Origin: Actinomycetota bacterium
GTDB lineage: Bacteria; Actinomycetota; Acidimicrobiia; Acidimicrobiales; CADCSY01
Assembly (NCBI GenBank): GCA_004366205.1
Contig: SIRW01000110.1
Span: 1-64,000 of the forward strand
Reading direction: 5' to 3'
DNA length: 64,000 bases
Part shown: one piece after another, positions 25,428 to 33,866 of the stretch
Layout: each line of letters starts with the position of its first letter
How positions within the stretch are numbered: the stretch's first letter is position 1
Notes under the pieces: model-generated
Told to the model about the DNA's origin: nothing
Seen by the model: the letters and a program-made list of their open reading frames with translations, nothing else
The model's database searches: none
Program-made: the position numbers and the translations under genes

Positions 25428-26263
25428 GCCGCCTCCAGCACGGCGCTCACGGTGTCGGCCACGCGCCGGGCCCCCCGCACGTCGTGGGCCCGGAGGATGC
25501 GGCAGCCGAGCGCCACCCCCAGGGCGTGGGCGGCGTGCGTCGCCCACGCCCGCTCCCCCACCTCGAGGTCGAGCAGCCGGCCGAGGAACGTCTTGTTCGA
25601 CGCCGACAGCAGCAGCGCGTGGCCGTGCCCGGCGAGCCGGTCCGACGCCCGGAGCAGGGTGAGCGACTGCTGCCAGGTCTTGCCGAGGTCGAGCCCGGCG
25701 TCGAGGACGACGCGGTCGGGGGTGAGGCCGGCGGCCCGGGCGCGGGCGGCGCGCTCGAGCAGGAACGCCTCGACCTCCGCGACCACGTCGTCGTAGTGGG
25801 GCTCGGGGTCGGGTACCCGCGGCGCCAGCCGGATGTGCGTGGCGACGACGGTGGCGCCGGCCGCGGCGGCGACGTCGAGGTACCGGGGGTCGGCGAAGCC
25901 GCTGATGTCGTTGCCGGCCACGGCCCCGGCCGCGTAGGCCGCCTCGGCCACCGCGGCGCGCCAGGTGTCGACCGACACCGGCACGTCGAACCGGGCTCGC
26001 AGCGCCTCGACGGCGGGCACCACCCGATCCAGCTCCTCGGCCTCGGTGACCTCGGGGCCGGGACCGGCCTTCACCCCGCCGACGTCCAGCAGGTCGGCGC
26101 CGTCGGCCACGAGGCGTTCGGCCCGGGCCAGGAACCGGTCCCAGTCCCAGTGGTCGCCGCGGTCGTAGAACGAGTCGGGCGTGCGGTTCAGGATGCCCAT
26201 GACGAGCACGCGGGTGTGGAGGTCGTACGTGCGGGCACCGAGGGAGAGCGCGACCGGGGGCAC
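25424..26263 (-). CDS. Dihydropteroate synthase-like protein, FolP2 type
   Basis: A 279-residue TIM-barrel protein of the dihydropteroate synthase family, with MGILNRTPDSFYDRG near the N-terminus and VSVDTWRAAVAE, NDISG, LDAGLDLGKT and SNKTFLGRLL. The second signature, normally DIGGEST-RPG, reads DVGGVKAGPG. This replacement is typical of the actinobacterial FolP2 group; mycobacterial FolP2 lacks demonstrable synthase activity. Hence a true folate role is not certain. GTG start 12 bases after comEC, so comEC-folP-holA form one operon. Confidence 0.82.
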   Translation of the reverse strand: MPPVALSLGARTYDLHTRVLVMGILNRTPDSFYDRGDHWDWDRFLARAERLVADGADLLDVGGVKAGPGPEVTEAEELDRVVPAVEALRARFDVPVSVDTWRAAVAEAAYAAGAVAGNDISGFADPRYLDVAAAAGATVVATHIRLAPRVPDPEPHYDDVVAEVEAFLLERAARARAAGLTPDRVVLDAGLDLGKTWQQSLTLLRASDRLAGHGHALLLSASNKTFLGRLLDLEVGERAWATHAAHALGVALGCRILRAHDVRGARRVADTVSAVLEAA

Positions 26264-26275
26264 CGTCGTGCGACG

Positions 26276-28099
26276 CTACACGTCACCGCCCGGATCCCCG
26301 GCTCCGGCGCCCACCACCGGCCGGGGCCCGCCCGCGTCCCCGACGTCGACCGCCAGGGTGCGGCCGTCGGTCCCGACCTGCACCCGGAGCGATCCGACGA
26401 CGAGCACGCTGCCCGCGGTGGGCACGACGGCGTCCCGGACCCGGTGGCCCGGCGGCGCGAGCACCACGTCGACGGCGACCCGCTGGCGCAGGGTGTGCAG
26501 CGCGCCGCCGGCGGTGCGGGTGCCCCGCACCGACACGACCAGGTCGACCCGCCGGACGCCCCGTACCCGCAGGCGGTCGAGGACCCGGCCGGCGTCCGCG
26601 CCGTCGAGCACGAGCACCACGCCCCCGCCGGCGCGCCACAGCCGGGCGCCGTGGGCGATCTCCTCTCCCCAGACGGCGTCCCGGGGCGGCACGAGCGCGG
26701 CGGCGAGCAAGGCGGCGCTCAGCCCGGCCACCCCGGCCGCGGTTGCCACCGGCCGGCGCCAGCGGCGAGCGGCCAGGGCGACGAGCGCGGCGGCGGCGCC
26801 GGCGACGAGGTGGCCGGGCCGGACCACGCCGAGGGGGAGCGCCGATCCCCACGCGGCGACGCGGGCGATCCACTCGGTCAGCACCCGGGTCGGCAGGTGC
26901 ACGGCGGTCGCCAGCGGTTCGCCCGCGACGCCCGCGGCCAGGCCGGCGGACATGCCCCAGGCCTTCACGAGCCCGGCGGCCGGCGCGGCGAGCACGTTGG
27001 CGGGCACGGACGCGACCGGCAGGCCCTCGAAGACCGGCACCAGCACGGGCGCCACGCCGATCTGGGCGGCCACGGTGACCCCGACGGCGTCGGCGACCGG
27101 TCGCGGCAGCATCGAGAGCCGGGCGGCGATCGGGCCGGCCAAGACGACGATGCCCGCCGACGCCGCCACCGAGAGGGCGAACGCCAGGTGGCCGACCAGC
27201 AACGGGTCGACGATGAGGATGGCGGTGACCGCCAGGCCGAGGGTGCGCAGGCTCGGCGCCGGGCGACCGAGCGACGACGAGGTCACGGCGATCGCCGCCA
27301 TCACCGACGCCCGCAGCACCGACGGCTCAAAGCGCGTGACGAGACCGAAGAACCCGATCAGCCCGATCGTGACCACGAGGCGGGGGCGGAGCGCCAGGCG
27401 GGCCAGCACCGGCCGGACGAGCACCAAGAGCAGCGCCACGTTCTTCCCCGACACGACGAGCAGGTGGGTCAGGCCCGATCCCCGGAAGTCGTCCTCGACC
27501 ACGTCCGGCTGGCCCCGCCGGTCGCCGAGGACGAACCCGCCGAACAGCGAGCGGTGGCCGGGCGCGAGCGAGGCCGTGCCGGCGTGCAGCGTGCGGCGGA
27601 CAGCGTTGGCGGCGCGCGCCGGCGGCGCGCCGCCGTGGTGCGCGCCGACCGCGACGACCGCCAGGCGGCCCGAGACGTGGCGGCGCGCCAGCCAGATCCG
27701 AGAACGCTCGTCGAGGGGCCGCAGCCAGCCTTCGATCCACACGCGCTCACCGGCCAGCCGCTCGCGGAGGGCGGCGGCCTCGGCGCCCCGGGCCTGGGCC
27801 AGGACCCGCCGCCGGCCGACCCGCACCTCCACCCGGACCGCCCCGGCCACAGGGACCGGGTCGGACACCAGCTCCACCTCGGCGGCGACGGCGCGGGGGG
27901 CCGGTGGCTCGAGGCCCTGCCAGGACCGCTCCGCCAGGGTCGACGTGACCAGCAGGGCGGCGAGCACGAGCAGCGCCGGCCGCCGAGCGACGAGCGCGAG
28001 CACGGCCACCGCCGGCCCCAGCGCCAGCGGGAACGGGTGCCCCCACCAGGCCCCCAGCCCCGCCGCGGCCGCCATGGCCACCACCGCCCGGTCGGTCAC
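26276..28099 (-). CDS. comEC: ComEC/Rec2-type DNA uptake channel protein
   Basis: A 607-residue polytopic membrane protein of natural transformation, the channel that passes single-stranded DNA into the cytoplasm. The competence domain motif GLTHLLVVSGKNVALL near residue 210 and several C-terminal helices (about 240-480) are present. An N-terminal OB-like DUF4131 region occupies about 60-160. The last about 110 residues correspond to the metallo-beta-lactamase position, but the HxHxDH site is absent (VVSVRGTRTAGG instead), so a nuclease role there is improbable. comEA lies 4.2 kb away rather than adjacent. Confidence 0.88.
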   Translation of the reverse strand: MTDRAVVAMAAAAGLGAWWGHPFPLALGPAVAVLALVARRPALLVLAALLVTSTLAERSWQGLEPPAPRAVAAEVELVSDPVPVAGAVRVEVRVGRRRVLAQARGAEAAALRERLAGERVWIEGWLRPLDERSRIWLARRHVSGRLAVVAVGAHHGGAPPARAANAVRRTLHAGTASLAPGHRSLFGGFVLGDRRGQPDVVEDDFRGSGLTHLLVVSGKNVALLLVLVRPVLARLALRPRLVVTIGLIGFFGLVTRFEPSVLRASVMAAIAVTSSSLGRPAPSLRTLGLAVTAILIVDPLLVGHLAFALSVAASAGIVVLAGPIAARLSMLPRPVADAVGVTVAAQIGVAPVLVPVFEGLPVASVPANVLAAPAAGLVKAWGMSAGLAAGVAGEPLATAVHLPTRVLTEWIARVAAWGSALPLGVVRPGHLVAGAAAALVALAARRWRRPVATAAGVAGLSAALLAAALVPPRDAVWGEEIAHGARLWRAGGGVVLVLDGADAGRVLDRLRVRGVRRVDLVVSVRGTRTAGGALHTLRQRVAVDVVLAPPGHRVRDAVVPTAGSVLVVGSLRVQVGTDGRTLAVDVGDAGGPRPVVGAGAGDPGGDV

Positions 28100-28232
28100 C
28101 GGTCGCCCGCCTGGGCGGCAACGAGCTGCGGCACACCACGCTCCCCGTCGTCGTTCGCTCGATCGGGGGAGGCAGCGGCGACCCTACGCGCCCCCGGGCC
28201 CCGGGCACCAGGGCCCGTTGCCGGCCGTCCGG

Positions 28233-28247
28233 GGCCCGCGGCGGGCC
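28233..28247 (-). terminator. Hairpin after small acidic ORF
   Basis: GGCCCG-N3-CGGGCC, a perfect 6-bp stem one base beyond the stop of the small gene ending at 28249 (minus-strand reading). Further GC inverted repeats continue to about 28185. No U-tract. Confidence 0.35.
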
Positions 28248-28248
28248 G

Positions 28249-28434
28249 TCAGGGCGTGGTGGTCTGGCTGCCGGGGGCGCCCGGGCGCTCGTCGGTGGCG
28301 GCCTGGACGTCGGCCTCGCGCTCGGTCTCGGCGTCGTGCGGGTCCGCCGCCCCTTCCTCCCGGATCTCGGCCTGGGTCCGCTCCTCGGGGTCCAGGTCCT
28401 CGCGGGACGGGTCGTCGGGTGCTCGCTCGGGCAT
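28249..28434 (-). CDS. Small acidic, probably disordered protein
   Basis: A 61-residue open frame, ATG to TGA, in the 396-bp gap between comEC and the DUF2079 gene. About a third of residues are Asp/Glu, with many Arg, Pro and Thr, no hydrophobic core and no known domain (EDLDPEERTQAEIREEGAAD). A hairpin follows its stop at once. No clear ribosome-binding site is seen. I cannot assign a function. It could be a chance frame, although its charge bias differs from the Arg/Gly/Pro shadows elsewhere in the window. Confidence 0.42.
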   Translation of the reverse strand: MPERAPDDPSREDLDPEERTQAEIREEGAADPHDAETEREADVQAATDERPGAPGSQTTTP

Positions 28435-28483
28435 GGCACCGGGCTACCCGTGGGACCGTGCGGCGAAACGGCCGCCGGCTCCG

Positions 28484-28489
28484 TAGTGT
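28484..28489 (+). promoter_or_regulatory. -10 element of DUF2079 gene
   Basis: TAGTGT, six bases before the GTG at 28496, with no Shine-Dalgarno sequence: leaderless pattern. Confidence 0.42.
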
Positions 28490-28495
28490 GACGGC

Positions 28496-29944
28496 GTGGC
28501 ACGGGGGTGGTCCGGGCGGCTGGGACCCGCATGGTGGGTCGTCATCGCCGGCACGGTGGTCTTCGCCGTGGTGCACGGTGTGCTGGTCCTGCGGCATCAC
28601 GCCGCCTTCGGCACCCAGGCGTTCGACTTCGGGATCTTCGACCAGGGCCTGTGGCTGCTGAGCCGGTTCGAGGCGCCGTTCGTGACGGTCCGCGGGCTCC
28701 ACCTGTTCGGCGACCACTCCTCCTACGCCATGGTCCCTCTCACCCCCCTGTACTGGGTGTGGCCCGACCCGCGGGCCCTGCTGCTGCTCACGGTCGTGGT
28801 GCTGGCCCTGGCCGGTCCGCTGCTGTTCGCCCTCGGCCGGGCGGTCGCGCTGCCGCCGGTGCTGGCCGCCGGGGTGGCCCTCGGGTTCCTGCTGCACCCG
28901 TCCCTGTCGTGGCAGGCGTGGTGGAACTTCCACCCCGAGCTGCTGGCGGTCAGCCTGGTGCCGCTGGGCTTCCTGCTGCTCGTGCGCGAACGGACCTGGT
29001 GGGGCGTCGGCGTGCTGGTCCTCGTCCTGCTCGTGAAGGAGGACGCCCCCCTGGTGATCGCGCCCGCAGGCCTCTACGTGGCGTGGCGGTGGCGCGCCTG
29101 GCGAGCCGGCCTGACGCTGACCGGCGCGGCCGTCGTGGCGTTCGTGCTGCACTTCTGGGTGCTGCTCCCCCACTTCTCGCCGACGGGCGAGCTGCTCTAC
29201 ACGGGCCGCTACGGGCACTACGGCGAGGGCCTGAGGGGCGCGCTGGCCGGCATGCTCGCCGATCCGGTGCGGGTCGGCTCCGACCTCGTGGCCGGGCAGC
29301 GCCCCGCCTACCTGGCGCTCATGCTGCTCCCGCTGCCCCTGTGCCTGGCGGCGCCCCGGCTGCTCCTGCTCGCCGCACCGATCACCATCGCCAACCTCCT
29401 CAGCCTCCACGGCTACCAGCACGAGATCCGCTGGCACTACGCCGCCTACCTCCTCGCCGTCGCCGGCGTCGCCGGCGTCGCCGGCGCGAAGGCGCTCGTC
29501 GACGCCCTCGGTCGCCACACCGCACTGCCCCTCGCCGGGGCGGTGCTGGCGGCCGCCCTCGCCGCCCACGCCGGCGCCGGGCCCTCGCCGATCGGCCGGC
29601 ACCACGACCACTGGTCCCGGCCCCGGGCCGACGACCACCTCGTGCGGGAGGCGCTCGACCGCATCCCCGACGATGCCGCCGTCGCCGCCGACCCGTTCCT
29701 CGTCCCGCAGCTGGCGCACCGGCGCTCGGTGTTCATGTTCCCGAACCCGTTCCTCGAGGACAACTGGGGCGCGCCGGGCGAGCCCTGGACGCCACGGCCG
29801 GAGCTCGTGGACTGGGTGCTGACCTGGGTGCCGCCCCGCCCCGGCGACCAGGAGCGGGCCCTCGCCGACCTCGAGCGCTCGGGGGCGTTCGAGGTCGTGG
29901 TCGACAACGCCCGGGTCCGCCTCCACCGCCGCGTGCCCGGCTGA
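28496..29944 (+). CDS. DUF2079 polytopic membrane protein
   Basis: A 482-residue membrane protein with about nine to eleven hydrophobic helices. The DUF2079 signature is plain: AFDFGIFDQGLWLLSRFE near residue 43, LFGDHSSYAMVPLTPLYW, and HPSLSWQAWWNFHPE, followed by KEDAPL. Such proteins resemble GT-C glycosyltransferases, with an early acidic loop, but their reaction has not been established. A soluble tail (about 365-482) contains DDHLVREALDRIPDDAAV, as in the GT-C C-terminal regions. It precedes a class A PBP gene by 71 bp on the same strand, so a role in the envelope is plausible but not shown. Confidence 0.85.
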   Translation: MARGWSGRLGPAWWVVIAGTVVFAVVHGVLVLRHHAAFGTQAFDFGIFDQGLWLLSRFEAPFVTVRGLHLFGDHSSYAMVPLTPLYWVWPDPRALLLLTVVVLALAGPLLFALGRAVALPPVLAAGVALGFLLHPSLSWQAWWNFHPELLAVSLVPLGFLLLVRERTWWGVGVLVLVLLVKEDAPLVIAPAGLYVAWRWRAWRAGLTLTGAAVVAFVLHFWVLLPHFSPTGELLYTGRYGHYGEGLRGALAGMLADPVRVGSDLVAGQRPAYLALMLLPLPLCLAAPRLLLLAAPITIANLLSLHGYQHEIRWHYAAYLLAVAGVAGVAGAKALVDALGRHTALPLAGAVLAAALAAHAGAGPSPIGRHHDHWSRPRADDHLVREALDRIPDDAAVAADPFLVPQLAHRRSVFMFPNPFLEDNWGAPGEPWTPRPELVDWVLTWVPPRPGDQERALADLERSGAFEVVVDNARVRLHRRVPG

Positions 29945-30015
29945 GGGGAGCGCCCGCCGCCTCACCCCGGCTCGTGCGTTTGCGCCGGTCCCGGCGTGGA
30001 GAAGTACCCGGCGAC

Positions 30016-32247
30016 ATGGGCACGCACCCACGACCGCGCTGGCACCAGCTGGTGACCGGCGCCCGAGAGCGCATCGCCGGGCTGTTCGCCGCACGGGGGG
30101 CCCGGGCGTGGGTCCTGCGCGGGGGGATCGCCCTCGGCGTGTTCGTGGTCGCCGCCGTCGCGGGCTTCGGGGTCCTCTACGCCACCGTCTCGCTGCCTCC
30201 GGAGCCCGAGCAGGCCCAGACCAGCGTGGTGCTCGACCGCCACGGCGAGGTCGTCGCCGAGCTCCACGCCGAGGAGCACCGCTACGTGGTCGCCCTCGAC
30301 GAGGTCTCGCGGATCATGCAGCAGGCGGTCGTCGCCACCGAGGACCGGAACTTCTACCGCCACACGGGACTCGACCCGATCGGGATCACCCGTGCCGCTT
30401 ACCGCAACCTGCGGGGCGACCGCCAGGGGGGCAGCACGCTCACCCAGCAGCTGGTGAAGAACCAGTACCTGTCGCCGGACCGCTCGCTGGTCCGCAAGGT
30501 GCGCGAGGCGGTGCTCGCCATCAAGGTGGAGCAGCGCCACAGCAAGGAGGGCATCCTCGAGCGCTACCTGAACACGGTGTACTTCGGCCGGGGCGCCTAC
30601 GGGGTCGAGTCGGCGGCGCAGGCCTACTTCGGTGTGCCGGCGGCCGAGCTCGACCTCGCCCAGTCGGCGCTGCTCGCCGGGCTCATCCGGGCGCCGGAGT
30701 CCGCCGACCCCGACCGCGATCCCGACGCCGCCCGCACCCGGCGGGCCATCGCTTTGCGCTCGCTCGTCGAGACCGGCGTCGTCGACGAGGACGAGGCCGC
30801 GGCGGCCGGCCGGCAGCCGCTCGGCACCCTGCCCCGCAACGCCGACAGCTCGATCGAGGCGGCGGGCGGCGCGGCGTACTTCGTCGACCAGGTGCGGGCG
30901 TGGGCGGTGCGCACCTACGGCGAGCGCACGGCGTTCGGTGGCGGCCTTCGGATCCACACGACCCTGGACCTGCGGCTCCAGGCGATGGCCGAGCAGGCGG
31001 TCGCCTCGGTGCTCGACCAGCCCGACGACCCGGAGGCGGCGCTGGTGATGCTCGACCCCGACGGTGGCATCGTCGCCATGGTCGGGGGCCGGGACTTCCG
31101 CGAGTCCAAGGTGAACCTGGCGCTGGGGCCCGAGGCGGGTGGCTCCGGACGGCAGGCCGGATCCACGTTCAAGCCCATCGTGCTGGCGGCCGCCGTCGAG
31201 GCCGGCATCCCCGTGCGCACCACCTACCCGGCTCCCGCCCGCATCCGCATCGACACGGCCGGCGGCCCCTGGGAGGTGGCCAACTTCGGCAACACCGACT
31301 ACGGCTCGCTCGATCTCGTCGAGGGCACGGTGCACTCCTCGAACACCGTCTACGCCCAGCTGATGGACGAGGTCGGCCCCGAAGCGGTCGTGCGCACGGC
31401 GAGCCGCCTCGGCATCTCCTCCGAGCTCCAGCCCCTGCCTTCGCTCGCCCTGGGCGCCCAGGAGGTCTCCCCCCTGGAGATGGCCCGGGCCTTCTCCACG
31501 TTCGCGAACCGGGGCACCCGGACGACGCCGCACTACGTCACCCGGGTCGTCGACCACCGCGGCACCACGATCCACACCACCGAGGTCGAGCGTGCCGACG
31601 TCATGCCGACCCAGCACGCCGACCTCGTCAACTGGGTGCTGCGCCAGGCGGTCGAGCGGGGGACGGGCCGGGCAGCGGCGATCGGGCGCCCGGTCGCCGG
31701 CAAGACCGGGACGACCCAGGACTTCGGCGACGCCTGGTTCGTCGGCTACACACCGGGCTACACCACCGCCGTGTGGATGGGCTACCCGGAAGGGCAGGCC
31801 CGGTCCATGACCGACGTGCGGGGCCGGCGGGTCACCGGCGGGTCGTTCCCGGCGACGATCTGGCAGCGGTTCATGGTCGAGGCCATGGCCGGCGTCGAGA
31901 CCGGCGACTTCGAGCAGCCGCCGGCCGAGCTGCTGGAGGTGCCGCCGCACCAGCGCGAGCCGGACCCCGAGGACGAGACCGAGGGCGAGGACACCACGAC
32001 CACCACCGAGCCCGAGGACACCACGACCACCACCGAGCCCGCGGACACGACGACCACGACGGCGTCGACGACGACCACCACGGCCCCGCCGACCACGACC
32101 ACGACCCGGCCCGAGGACACCACCACGACCACCCAACCCGCCAACGGGAGCGGCCGGGGCTCGGGCAGCTCCGACGGCGGCGCCGACGGCGCCTCCACCG
32201 GTGGCGACACCACGACCACGACCACGACCGTGCCCGACGGCAGCTGA
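30016..32247 (+). CDS. Class A penicillin-binding protein (bifunctional)
   Basis: A 743-residue peptidoglycan polymerase/crosslinker. Cytoplasmic start, one membrane helix (ALGVFVVAAVAGFGVLYATV, about 37-56), then the GT51 transglycosylase with catalytic E109 in VVATEDRNFYRH and GGSTLTQQLVKN. The transpeptidase has S383-xx-K386 (GSTFKP), S441-x-N443 and K563-TG, so both activities look intact. The tail from about residue 655 is low-complexity: Glu/Asp/Thr repeats (EDTTTTTEP) and a Gly/Ser segment, a likely wall-spanning spacer. ATG chosen at 30016; the longer open frame upstream overlaps DUF2079 out of phase and is not protein. Confidence 0.95.
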   Translation: MGTHPRPRWHQLVTGARERIAGLFAARGARAWVLRGGIALGVFVVAAVAGFGVLYATVSLPPEPEQAQTSVVLDRHGEVVAELHAEEHRYVVALDEVSRIMQQAVVATEDRNFYRHTGLDPIGITRAAYRNLRGDRQGGSTLTQQLVKNQYLSPDRSLVRKVREAVLAIKVEQRHSKEGILERYLNTVYFGRGAYGVESAAQAYFGVPAAELDLAQSALLAGLIRAPESADPDRDPDAARTRRAIALRSLVETGVVDEDEAAAAGRQPLGTLPRNADSSIEAAGGAAYFVDQVRAWAVRTYGERTAFGGGLRIHTTLDLRLQAMAEQAVASVLDQPDDPEAALVMLDPDGGIVAMVGGRDFRESKVNLALGPEAGGSGRQAGSTFKPIVLAAAVEAGIPVRTTYPAPARIRIDTAGGPWEVANFGNTDYGSLDLVEGTVHSSNTVYAQLMDEVGPEAVVRTASRLGISSELQPLPSLALGAQEVSPLEMARAFSTFANRGTRTTPHYVTRVVDHRGTTIHTTEVERADVMPTQHADLVNWVLRQAVERGTGRAAAIGRPVAGKTGTTQDFGDAWFVGYTPGYTTAVWMGYPEGQARSMTDVRGRRVTGGSFPATIWQRFMVEAMAGVETGDFEQPPAELLEVPPHQREPDPEDETEGEDTTTTTEPEDTTTTTEPADTTTTTASTTTTTAPPTTTTTRPEDTTTTTQPANGSGRGSGSSDGGADGASTGGDTTTTTTTVPDGS
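31987..32040 (+). repeat. 27-bp tandem repeat in PBP tail
   Basis: Two perfect 27-bp units encoding EDTTTTTEP, followed by diverged Thr-rich copies to about 32235. The slippage-prone tract would allow length variation of the extracellular tail without frame loss. Confidence 0.75.
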
Positions 32248-32259
32248 CCGGGCGCCGGG

Positions 32260-32970
32260 CTACACGCGCACGAGGTCGCGGAGCGCCTCCAGCTTCGCCG
32301 GGCCGATGCCCCGAACCTCGATCAGCTCGTCGACGGACCGGAAGCCCCCCCGCCGGTCGCGCTCGGCGAGGATCGCCTGCGCGGTGGCGGGCCCCACGCC
32401 CGGCAAGGCCTCGAGCTGACGCTGCGTGGCCGTGTTGAGGTCGACGGGCCCGCCGGTTGGCTCCTCGCCGCTCCCCCCGGCGTCACCGTCGACCGCCACG
32501 ACGGGCTCACCGGCGCGCGGGACGTGGACGCGCTGGCCGTCGTGGACCACCGCCGCCAGGTTCAGCCGGTCGAGATCGGCGTCGGGCGCCGGCCCGCCGG
32601 CGGCGGCGACGGCGTCCACCACGCGCGCGCCGGGCGCCAGGCGGTGCACGCCGGGCGCGGCGACGGCGCCGGCGACGTGCACGACCACATGATCCGGGGC
32701 GGCCGTGGTCGTCGTCGCGGCCGTCTCGACGACCGGCAGGGTCTGCTCGACCGGGGGCGGTGCGGGGCCGCGCAGGACCAGGGCGGCGCCCACCAGCACG
32801 GCGACCCCGACGCCGGCGACCGTGGCGGCGCGGCCCGGGTCGGCTCGCACCGCTGCCACCACCTGCGCCGCCCGCTCGGACCAGCCGGGGTCGTCGGGCA
32901 GCGGGCCCGGACCCGTTCGCTCCGGTCGCCGGACGCGTGGCCGGCCGTCCCCGGTGTCGTGTGGGCGCAT
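32260..32970 (-). CDS. comEA: ComEA-like DNA receptor (SLBB + helix-hairpin-helix)
   Basis: A 236-residue membrane-anchored DNA-binding protein of competence. One N-terminal helix (AATVAGVGVAVLVGAALVL, about 48-66), a Thr/Pro linker, an SLBB domain (VVVHVAGAVAAPGVHRLAPGARVVDAVAAAGG), and a C-terminal double HhH (VDLNTATQRQLEALPGVGPATAQAIL; FRSVDELIEVRGIGPAKLEAL). ATG at 32970 preferred over a TTG 12 bases upstream. It is convergent with the PBP gene and separated from comEC, with which it would act to bind and pull in duplex DNA. Confidence 0.92.
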   Translation of the reverse strand: MRPHDTGDGRPRVRRPERTGPGPLPDDPGWSERAAQVVAAVRADPGRAATVAGVGVAVLVGAALVLRGPAPPPVEQTLPVVETAATTTTAAPDHVVVHVAGAVAAPGVHRLAPGARVVDAVAAAGGPAPDADLDRLNLAAVVHDGQRVHVPRAGEPVVAVDGDAGGSGEEPTGGPVDLNTATQRQLEALPGVGPATAQAILAERDRRGGFRSVDELIEVRGIGPAKLEALRDLVRV

Positions 32971-33070
32971 GGCGACCCCCAACTCGTCGTGATCACCAGG
33001 GGAAGTGGGGGCGCCGGGGCGCCGCCGGCAGCGTAGGCGACCGCCCGGTGCGGGCGGTAGGGGTCGATGG

Positions 33071-33775
33071 TCAGTACAGGCGGGCCGTCAGCTGCTTGCG
33101 GTACTCGCGGGGGCGGGGGTCGTCGGGTCCGAGCACCTCGAGCAGGTCGACGAACTGCTGGCGGGCGTCGTCGTCGTGCTTCACCCGGTCGAGCAGCCCC
33201 TGGAGGCGGGCCTCCACGTCGTCGCCGGCGCCGTCGCCGCCGAGCCGGGCGGCCGCCTTGACCCGGCGCACCTCGGCGCTCTCGGGCACCCGCTCGAGCA
33301 GGCCCAGCGCCTCCTCGGTGTCGCCCCGGGCGACCAGCGCTTCGGCGAGCGCCACCACGGCCGCCTCGTTGTCCGGTTCGAGCTCGAGGGCCCGCCGGAG
33401 CGAGGACTCGTCGCCGGCCGCCACCAGCCGCTGCACCTCGGTCTCCTCTTCGGTCGGCACGAGCCGCTGCACGAACTGCTCGACCACGTGCTCGGGCTGG
33501 GCCCCGAGGAACCCGTCGGTGACTGCTCCGTCGACCACGGCGTACACCGCCGGGATCGACTGCACCTGGAAGGCCTGGGCGACCTGGGGGTTCTGGTCGA
33601 CGTTGACCTTCGCCAGCTCGACCCGCCCGCCCGTGCCGGCGATCACCTTCTCGAGGATCGGCGTCAGCGTGCGGCACGGCCCGCACCACTCCGCCCACAG
33701 GTCGACGACCACCGGCACCTCGCGGGACCGGTCGATGACGTCGCGCTGAAACGTTGCGTCGGTGACCTCGGCCAT
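33071..33775 (-). CDS. Thioredoxin-TPR chaperone (CnoX/YbbN-like)
   Basis: A 234-residue protein with an N-terminal thioredoxin fold containing an intact WCGPC active site (LWAEWCGPCRTLTPILEKV, near residue 31) and IPAVYAVVDG. A TPR-like helical domain (about 125-234: DNEAAVVALAEALVARGDTEEALGLLERVP) follows. CnoX proteins hold oxidised clients and pass them to chaperonins; an intact CxxC suggests reductase activity too. ATG six bases after TATCGT, no Shine-Dalgarno. Divergent from the phosphotransferase gene. Confidence 0.9.
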   Translation of the reverse strand: MAEVTDATFQRDVIDRSREVPVVVDLWAEWCGPCRTLTPILEKVIAGTGGRVELAKVNVDQNPQVAQAFQVQSIPAVYAVVDGAVTDGFLGAQPEHVVEQFVQRLVPTEEETEVQRLVAAGDESSLRRALELEPDNEAAVVALAEALVARGDTEEALGLLERVPESAEVRRVKAAARLGGDGAGDDVEARLQGLLDRVKHDDDARQQFVDLLEVLGPDDPRPREYRKQLTARLY

Positions 33776-33781
33776 GCCGTC

Positions 33782-33787
33782 ACGATA
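33782..33787 (-). promoter_or_regulatory. -10 element of CnoX-like gene
   Basis: Minus-strand TATCGT, then exactly six bases to ATG at 33775. Leaderless pattern; -35 not obvious. Confidence 0.45.
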
Positions 33788-33854
33788 CCGACGCCACGCC
33801 GCCTCTCCGACCGCCGGCCGCCGGTCGGCGCCCGGGTCGGGCGCCGACCGCGGC

Positions 33855-33860
33855 TAGGTT
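33855..33860 (+). promoter_or_regulatory. -10 element of phosphotransferase gene
   Basis: TAGGTT, exactly six bases before the ATG at 33867. It forms a divergent leaderless pair with the CnoX-like gene, with the two -10 elements 67 bp apart. Confidence 0.45.
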
Positions 33861-33866
33861 CGAGCC

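Noticed and set aside
31990-32235. CRISPR-like array in the Thr-rich tract
   Set aside because: The repeats are in-frame coding units within the PBP tail, with no unique spacers of constant length.
28507-32247. Apparent DUF2079-PBP fusion of 1246 codons
   Set aside because: The first 503 codons are the DUF2079 gene read in another frame. The real DUF2079 frame ends at 29944 and the PBP begins at 30016.
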